Assembly: GCA_019242135.1 (NCBI GenBank)
Contig: JAFAWC010000582.1
Coordinates: 1 to 11,093 of the forward strand
Reading direction: 5' to 3'
Origin: Mycobacteriaceae bacterium
GTDB lineage: Bacteria; Actinomycetota; Actinomycetes; Mycobacteriales; Mycobacteriaceae
DNA length: 11,093 nt
The position numbers were made by a program, and so were the translations under genes. The notes under the pieces are model-generated. The model was not told the origin of the DNA. It saw only the letters and a list, made by a program, of their open reading frames with translations, and searched no databases. This document shows positions 7,004-11,093 of the stretch, in pieces (position 1 is the stretch's first letter; each line of letters opens with the position of its first letter).

Positions 7004-9004
7004 CACGGGCGCGCCGGGAGCGCCCACCGCCGCCGCGAGCTCCCCGGTGGTCGTGACCGGCAGGTCGCAGACCGGACCGCGGCACACGTACGCGGCGTCG
7101 GCCCCGCCGACGCGCGCACGGCCGGCGAGCAACTCCGACGAGCCGGGAACGCCGCCTACCACGATCGCTCCCCCCGGCGCCAGCCTGCGCGCGTCGGCGA
7201 GCAGCTCCGAGCCGGCGACATCACATGCGACCGCGATCTGCAGCGGCCCGCGCACCGCGGCCTCGGCCACCGCCAGCCAGTGCGAGGCTGCGCGCGGTGC
7301 CCGCGCGATCAGCGCCGCGTGTGCGGCCAGTGTCTGCTGGGCGGGCTGCCGATAACGCTCGCCCTCAGGCGCCAAATGGCCGGCGATCATCAACGCCTCG
7401 GTCACCAGGGAGGCGCCCGATGGCGTTGCGCCGTCGACCGGATCGGCTGGCCGCAGCACCAGCCGTTCGGCATCCGCGGCGGTGTCGAACCACCGGCCCG
7501 GCGACTCCGGGTCGGCGAACTGGGCCAGCGCGGTGTCGAGGAGGTCGGTCGCAGCCATCAGCCACGACGCCTCGCCGGTGACCTGATGCAACGTCAACAG
7601 GCCCGTCGCCAGCGCACCGTAGTCCTCCAAGATCGCCGGGCTGTCCCCGACCTGACCGCCGAGGCTAGCCCGGCGCAGCCGGCCGTTGACCAGGTGCAGG
7701 ATCAGCAGCGAATCAGCGCACCGTCGGGCGGCGCCGACGAGGTCGGCGCGACCCAGCGCGATGCCGGCCTCCGCCAGCGCGGTGATCGCGTAGCCGTTCC
7801 AGGCGGTGATCACCTTGTCATCGCGGTCGGGCTGCACCCGCTGGGAGCGGGCGGCCAGCAGCCGGGCCCGTATCCGGGCAAACCTGGCCTCGTCCTGCGG
7901 GTCGCGAGGCAGCTGCAGCACGGAGCTGCCGTGCTCGAAGGTGCCGGTGTCGGTGACGGCGAAAATTGTTGCCGCCCAGCGCCCGTCGTCGTCGCCGAGG
8001 ATGTCGCGCAGTTCTTCCGGGGTAAAGACGTACGTGGAGCCCTCGCGACCCGCGGCGTCGGCGTCCAGTGACGACGCGAACATCTCGTGAGTCTCAAGCG
8101 AGTCGAGCAGGAAGGCTGCGGTTTCGGCGGCGATCCGGCGTGGCAGGTGATCGCCGGTGCGCCGTGCCCAGTGGGCGTACGCCCGCAACAGCAGTGCGTT
8201 GTCATACAGCATCTTCTCGAAGTGCGGCACCACCCACCCGGCGTCGACGCTGTAGCGGGCGAAGCCGCCGGCCAGCTGGTCGTAGATGCCGCCGCGTGCC
8301 ATCGCGGTGGCGGTGCGCTGCACCGCGGCCAGCGGCCCGAGCTCGGAGGTGCGCTCGTAGCTCCGCAGCAAAGCCTCCAGAAGCGCGGACGGCGGAAACT
8401 TCGGCGCGCCGCCGAACCCGCCGCGCTGCTTGTCCTCGTCGCCCAGGATTGCGACGACAGCCGCGTCGCACAGGGACGGTTCGATCGGCGGGCCTCCCGC
8501 TGGCAGTCCCGAGGAAAGCCGGCGCAGCTCGGAGGCGATCTGGTCGCCGGCACGCTCGACCTCGTCGCGACGGGTGCGCCAGGTTTCGGTCACCGCGGCG
8601 AGCAGTTGCAGGAACTGCGGTTTGGGGTAATACGTGCCGCAGAAAAACGGCCGGCCATCGGAAGACAGGAAACACGTCATCGGCCAGCCGCCCTGCCCGG
8701 TCAGCGCGACGGTGGCGTTCATGTAGACGGCGTCCAGATCGGGGCGTTCCTCCCGGTCGACTTTGATGCATACGAAATCGGCGTTCATGACGGCAGCCAC
8801 CTCGGCGTCCGCGAAGGATTCATGAGCCATCACGTGGCACCAGTGACAGGCCGCGTAGCCGATCGACAGCAGGATCGGCACGTTGCGGCTCGCGGCCTCG
8901 GCCAGCGCCTTCGCAGTCCACTGCTGCCAGTGCACCGGGTTGTCGGCGTGCTGGCGCAAGTACGGGCTGGTGGCGCCGGCCAGCGTGTTAACCGCCGGGG
9001 TCAT
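7001..9004 (-). CDS. Thioredoxin-domain protein of the YyaL/SSP411 (DUF255) family, Rv1084 type
   Basis: This is a soluble protein of 667 residues. The N-terminal thioredoxin-like domain (about 1-165) has the family block NPVHWQQW, a CHWC redox motif at 53-56 (SIGYAACHWCHVMAHESF), KVDREERPDLDAVYM and GQGGWPMTCFL. The rest is the helical-barrel part typical of the family, with the EKMLYDNA and ITAWNGYAI segments that resemble glycosidase-like alpha/alpha toroids. The biochemical function is not established; a redox or thiol-related role is inferred from the CxxC and from the mca operon. The frame is open to 9046, but ATG 9004 is preceded by GAGGAA (9012-9017) with 7-nt spacing and gives the conserved start. 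It overlaps the upstream small membrane gene by 17 nt. It could bind sugar- or thiol-bearing ligands. Confidence 0.92.
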   Translation of the reverse strand: MTPAVNTLAGATSPYLRQHADNPVHWQQWTAKALAEAASRNVPILLSIGYAACHWCHVMAHESFADAEVAAVMNADFVCIKVDREERPDLDAVYMNATVALTGQGGWPMTCFLSSDGRPFFCGTYYPKPQFLQLLAAVTETWRTRRDEVERAGDQIASELRRLSSGLPAGGPPIEPSLCDAAVVAILGDEDKQRGGFGGAPKFPPSALLEALLRSYERTSELGPLAAVQRTATAMARGGIYDQLAGGFARYSVDAGWVVPHFEKMLYDNALLLRAYAHWARRTGDHLPRRIAAETAAFLLDSLETHEMFASSLDADAAGREGSTYVFTPEELRDILGDDDGRWAATIFAVTDTGTFEHGSSVLQLPRDPQDEARFARIRARLLAARSQRVQPDRDDKVITAWNGYAITALAEAGIALGRADLVGAARRCADSLLILHLVNGRLRRASLGGQVGDSPAILEDYGALATGLLTLHQVTGEASWLMAATDLLDTALAQFADPESPGRWFDTAADAERLVLRPADPVDGATPSGASLVTEALMIAGHLAPEGERYRQPAQQTLAAHAALIARAPRAASHWLAVAEAAVRGPLQIAVACDVAGSELLADARRLAPGGAIVVGGVPGSSELLAGRARVGGADAAYVCRGPVCDLPVTTTGELAAAVGAPGAPV

Positions 9005-9290
9005 GGCGCGGTTCCTCGGCGTCTGCAGCGGAGTCGGCGGCGTCACCGACAGTGCCCTCGTCGGCCGCCTGATCGGGCTCTGGATTCGTGCGGTCGAACC
9101 GGTCCGGGAGCTTCTTCAGGTGCCTGTTCATCGACCAGATCAGCACGAAGGTGCCGATCATCAAGAGCACGAGGATCAGCAGTCCCACCGGGCTGGCCTT
9201 GCCGAAGTCGGGGCCGGTGTTGTGCGGGGCGTTGTCGGCGAGCACCGCGGCGGCGATCGGCGGGGTGGCGGTGATGGGGGCGGCGGTCAT
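8988..9290 (-). CDS. Small single-pass membrane protein of the mca operon (Rv1083 type)
   Basis: This protein has 100 residues, with one hydrophobic helix at about 34-54 ([20 protein letters not shown]). It is followed at once by basic residues (MNRHLKKLP) and then an acidic, Asp/Glu/Ala-rich tail. The charge pattern suggests the N-terminus outside and the tail in the cytoplasm. The [19 protein letters not shown] block before the helix is what I recall from the M. tuberculosis protein in the same place. The first 18 or so residues form an Ala/Pro-rich extension. Its ATG overlaps the mca stop as ATGA and its own 3' end overlaps the next gene by 17 nt, so it is surely in the operon. Its function is unknown; it might tether or recruit one of its soluble neighbours to the membrane. 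Confidence 0.88.
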   Translation of the reverse strand: MTAAPITATPPIAAAVLADNAPHNTGPDFGKASPVGLLILVLLMIGTFVLIWSMNRHLKKLPDRFDRTNPEPDQAADEGTVGDAADSAADAEEPRHDPGG

Positions 9291-10153
9291 GGCTCGATCC
9301 CCGCGAACAGATCGGTCTCGGGCAGGTCAACCGGCACCCGTGAACGCGCGAGCTCGAATTCCTCTGTGGGCCAGAGACGTTGCTGCCATTCGATAGGCGC
9401 GGCGAAGAAGTCGCTTGTGGGGTCGATCTGGGTGGCGTGCGCGCGAAGCGCGTCGTCACGCTGGCTGAAGTACTCCGCGCATTGGACGCGCGTGGTCACG
9501 CGATGGGCGAAAACGTCGTGTTCGGGATCCCAGTGCTTCAACCACTTCTCGAACGGGCCCTGCTGGCCGTGCTTGGCGAACTCGTCCTGCAGCAACTGCA
9601 TGCGCTGGCGCAGAAACCCATGGTTGTAGTACAGCTTCTGGACCTGCCACGGCCTGCCGGACTCGCTGAACTTGGCCGGGTCGCCGGCAGCTTCGAACGC
9701 CGCCACCGACACCTGATGGCAGCGAACGTGATCGGGGTGCGGGTAGCCGCCGTTTTCGTCGTAGGTCGTCATCACGTGCGGCTTGAACTCGCGGATGACC
9801 CGCACGAGCGCCTCGGTGGGCTCGTCGAGCGGGACGACCGCGAAGCAGCCATCGGGCAGTGGCGGCGGCGGATCACCCTCGGGCAGCCCGGAGTCGACGA
9901 AACCCAGCCACTTGTGCTCGACGCCCAGTATCTCGGCGGCCTTGGCCATCTCGTCGCGCCGAATCTCCGTCATCCGGCCGTGGACCTCGGGCAAGTCCAT
10001 CGCCGGGTTGAGGATGCTGCCACGCTCACCGCCGGTCAGCGTGACCACCAGCACCCGGTGCCCGGCGGCGGCGTAACGCGCCGCCGTGGCCGCTCCCTTG
10101 CTGGACTCGTCGTCCGGGTGCGCATGCACGGCCAACATCCGATATTCGCTCAC
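9287..10153 (-). CDS. mca: Mycothiol S-conjugate amidase
   Basis: This zinc-dependent amidase has 288 residues. It cleaves mycothiol S-conjugates of toxins and drugs to glucosaminyl-inositol and a mercapturic acid that is exported, so it is a detoxification enzyme of the cytoplasm. It belongs to the LmbE/MshB deacetylase family: [15 protein letters not shown] at 8-22 supplies His12 and Asp15, and YPHPDH supplies His142 as the expected third zinc ligand (compare His13, Asp16 and His147 of MshB). The frame is open to 10264, but GTG 10153 gives the [14 protein letters not shown] start and the 288-residue length of the M. tuberculosis enzyme; only a weak AGG precedes it. It heads the operon mca, small membrane protein, thioredoxin-domain protein, isomerase-like protein. 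It is Mca rather than MshB by its length and the [20 protein letters not shown] segment. Confidence 0.96.
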   Translation of the reverse strand: MSEYRMLAVHAHPDDESSKGAATAARYAAAGHRVLVVTLTGGERGSILNPAMDLPEVHGRMTEIRRDEMAKAAEILGVEHKWLGFVDSGLPEGDPPPPLPDGCFAVVPLDEPTEALVRVIREFKPHVMTTYDENGGYPHPDHVRCHQVSVAAFEAAGDPAKFSESGRPWQVQKLYYNHGFLRQRMQLLQDEFAKHGQQGPFEKWLKHWDPEHDVFAHRVTTRVQCAEYFSQRDDALRAHATQIDPTSDFFAAPIEWQQRLWPTEEFELARSRVPVDLPETDLFAGIEP

Positions 10154-10274
10154 GTTTGCGTTACCTGGTCCCTGTGGTCTGCTGACGGTCCTACGCTGCG
10201 CCCTATCGTTCCAGCCGTCGTCTTTCCCCTCGAGTCTCCCCTGCACCGACGGGCACTGAAACATGGCCGTCGGG

Positions 10275-10295
10275 GTGACCGCGCGGGGCGGTCAC
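10275..10295. repeat. 8-bp inverted repeat in the mca-greA spacer
   Basis: GTGACCGC (10275-10282) and GCGGTCAC (10288-10295) form a perfect inverted repeat around GCGGG, about 120 bp upstream of mca. No gene ends here, so it is not an obvious terminator. A dimeric regulator's operator for the divergent region is possible but unproven. Confidence 0.5.
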
Positions 10296-10314
10296 GAGCG
10301 GGCGCCCGGCCGTG

Positions 10315-10422
10315 ATGGGGCACTACCCGAGGAGTCGCCGTCGTCGTCGCACCTGGGTAGCGGCTACGTTACCTTGGCAGCGCCTTGATACCGCCGACCC
10401 CATCTGGATATCCAAACGCTGA
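10315..10422 (+). pseudogene. Possible remnant of the small membrane-protein gene normally found between mca and greA (Rv1081c type)
   Basis: In M. tuberculosis a protein of about 140 residues with one membrane helix (Rv1081c, DUF4307 as I recall) is coded between mca and greA in the direction of greA. Here the spacer of 459 bp has no open frame of that size. What can be read is a 35-codon stretch starting at ATG 10315 whose beginning, YPRSRRRRRTWVAATL, resembles the basic segment before the helix in that family. No helix, cysteine or conserved tail follows; it ends at TGA 10420-10422. There is no ribosome binding site. It may be a decayed gene start or chance; the resemblance rests on memory of the family and is short and Arg-rich. 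Confidence 0.2.
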
Positions 10423-10441
10423 ATAATGAGTGACTTCGCGG

Positions 10442-10450
10442 TGGTACTGT
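10442..10450 (+). promoter_or_regulatory. Candidate extended -10 promoter of greA
   Basis: TGGTACTGT combines an extended -10 TGN with a TANNNT hexamer (10445-10450) in the AT-richer half of the spacer. Transcription would begin near 10457, almost exactly at the left arm of the leader hairpin, giving a leader of about 155 nt before greA. No TTGACA-like -35 element is found at the usual distance, which extended -10 promoters can do without. Confidence 0.4.
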
Positions 10451-10455
10451 TAGTA

Positions 10456-10586
10456 AATACACGGTCCTGCTGGGACCGTGTATTGCTTCATTTGAGCTGA
10501 TTACCCAGCTGCGAAAACGGCAATACACGCGGTGTGTCCGCATGCTCCCGGCAGCGAGTGTCTGACTGCCGTCGCGAGCAATCGCG
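10456..10586 (+). promoter_or_regulatory. Structured greA leader with alternative hairpins
   Basis: Segment 1 (10456-10467, AATACACGGTCC) pairs perfectly over 12 bp with segment 2 (10473-10484) around a 5-nt loop. Part of segment 2, GTGTATTGC (10478-10486), is also a perfect 9-bp partner of segment 3, GCAATACAC (10520-10528). Pairings 1:2 and 2:3 exclude each other. A 5-bp hairpin (10495-10499 with 10506-10510) fits inside the 2:3 loop. Further down, 10549-10554 pairs with 10566-10571, and 10571-10577 pairs with 10582-10588 around a GCAA (GNRA) tetraloop, just upstream of the ribosome binding site. The pairings are read directly; a role in controlling greA is inferred. Confidence 0.5.
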
Positions 10587-10598
10587 GCACGAGTGACG

Positions 10599-10604
10599 AG
10601 GAGG
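10599..10604 (+). promoter_or_regulatory. Ribosome binding site of greA
   Basis: AGGAGG lies 8 nt before the ATG at 10613. It is the strongest Shine-Dalgarno sequence in the window and fixes the greA start. Confidence 0.85.
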
Positions 10605-10612
10605 TCGACGAG

Positions 10613-11093
10613 ATGACCGACACCCAGGTGACTTGGTTGACCCAGGAGGCATACGACCGCCTCAAAGCCGAACTCGATCAGCTCATCGCCAATCGTCCGG
10701 TCATCGCCGCCGAGATCAACGACAGGCGCGAAGAAGGCGACCTGCGAGAGAACGGCGGCTACCACGCCGCCCGTGAGGAGCAGGGCCAGCAAGAGGCGCG
10801 GATCCGCCAGCTCCAGGAACTGCTCAACAACGCCAAGGTGGGCGAGGCGCCGCAGCAGTCCGGTGTTGCGCTGCCCGGCTCAGTGGTCAAGGTCTACTAC
10901 AACGGTAAGAAGGACGACACCGAGACCTTCCTCATCGGTACCCGGCAGGAAGGTGTGACCGATGGCAAGCTCGAGGTGTATTCACCGAACTCTCCGCTCG
11001 GCGGTGCGCTGATCGACGCGAAAGTCGGCGACACCCGGACCTACACGCTGCCCAGCGGCAACACGATGAAGGTAACTCTCGTCAGCGCCGAGC
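10613..11093 (+). CDS. greA: Transcription elongation factor GreA (3' end outside window)
   Basis: GreA enters the secondary channel of RNA polymerase and stimulates cleavage of the 3' end of backtracked RNA, restarting stalled complexes. The window contains 160 codons; the M. tuberculosis protein has 164, so only the last few residues and the stop are missing. The N-terminal coiled coil spans about residues 8-80. The acidic tip EEGDLREN holds Asp43 and Glu46, the counterparts of the catalytic-tip Asp41 and Glu44 of E. coli GreA. The C-terminal FKBP-like domain follows, with the [11 protein letters not shown] and [20 protein letters not shown] segments. The start at [12 protein letters not shown] is supported by AGGAGG 8 nt upstream. 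The gene is divergent from mca and has a long, structured leader, discussed separately. Confidence 0.97.
   Translation, partial: MTDTQVTWLTQEAYDRLKAELDQLIANRPVIAAEINDRREEGDLRENGGYHAAREEQGQQEARIRQLQELLNNAKVGEAPQQSGVALPGSVVKVYYNGKKDDTETFLIGTRQEGVTDGKLEVYSPNSPLGGALIDAKVGDTRTYTLPSGNTMKVTLVSAE

Noticed and set aside
6989..9274. Long plus-strand open frames (360 and 395 codons) opposite the thioredoxin-domain gene.
   Set aside because: Antisense shadows rich in Arg, Gly and Gln with no family motif; the minus strand has the conserved CHWC protein.
10154..10264. N-terminal extension of mca to an ATG at 10264.
   Set aside because: The extra 37 residues have no similarity to Mca and low-complexity composition; GTG 10153 reproduces the known family length.
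9380..10315. Plus-strand open frame of 311 codons opposite mca.
   Set aside because: Antisense shadow of a clearly recognisable Mca; no domain and no ribosome binding site.
10401..10427. AATAAT at 10422-10427 as an alternative greA -10.
   Set aside because: It matches TATAAT at five of six bases, but no -35 element lies 17 bp upstream and it lacks the extended TGN seen at 10442; it cannot be excluded.
10456..10484. The 12-bp hairpin as an ordinary terminator of an upstream gene.
   Set aside because: No intact plus-strand gene ends upstream and no T-run follows; its place just after a promoter-like sequence fits a leader element better.
10364..10792. Minus-strand open frame of 142 codons across the greA leader and greA start.
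   Set aside because: It covers the antisense of the conserved greA 5' end and its leader; no motif supports it, although its first residues look hydrophobic.

Overview
The window is high-GC actinobacterial DNA, almost certainly from a mycobacterium (Mycobacterium/Mycolicibacterium type). The evidence is a mycothiol S-conjugate amidase, a GreA nearly identical to the tuberculosis-complex protein as I remember it, a short-chain Z-isoprenyl diphosphate synthase of the Rv1086 type, and a gene order from uppS to greA that follows M. tuberculosis Rv1086 to Rv1080c. No mobile element, RNA gene or CRISPR array was found.

Region 1 (1-3570, plus strand) is a sulfate-activation operon: the 3' end of cysD, a fused cysN/cysC, a cysQ-type PAP phosphatase and an Rrf2-family regulator. 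The genes overlap by 1 nt, overlap by 4 nt and are then 11 nt apart. Together they make APS and then PAPS from sulfate and ATP and remove the by-product PAP. The cysteine-free Rrf2 protein is a good candidate for the operon's own regulator, by analogy with CymR. CysNC has an unusual threonine/glutamate-rich N-terminal extension built from 18-bp tandem repeats.

Region 2 (3578-5793, minus strand) holds uppS and, 41 nt downstream, an unrecognised gene for a nine-helix membrane protein with a soluble C-terminal domain. That gene runs convergently into rrf2 with a 7-nt gap. A 55-bp divergent promoter region separates uppS from a hemolysin-III/PAQR-type membrane protein on the plus strand. That gene ends at a 13-bp perfect hairpin shared with the converging operon.

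Region 3 (6616-10153, minus strand) reads mca, a small single-pass membrane protein, a YyaL-type thioredoxin-domain protein and a ketosteroid-isomerase-like protein, tightly packed or overlapping. It looks like a thiol/detoxification operon. The isomerase-like protein keeps the Tyr and general-base Asp of the family but has Ser at the second catalytic acid.

Region 4 (10154-11093) is a 459-bp divergent spacer followed by greA on the plus strand, cut off a few codons before its end. In M. tuberculosis this interval holds a small membrane-protein gene (Rv1081c type). Here no intact copy is readable; at most a 35-codon Arg-rich fragment remains. The AT-richer second half of the spacer carries a possible greA promoter and a leader with three complementary segments that can form mutually exclusive hairpins. 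This is the most interesting regulatory signal in the window.
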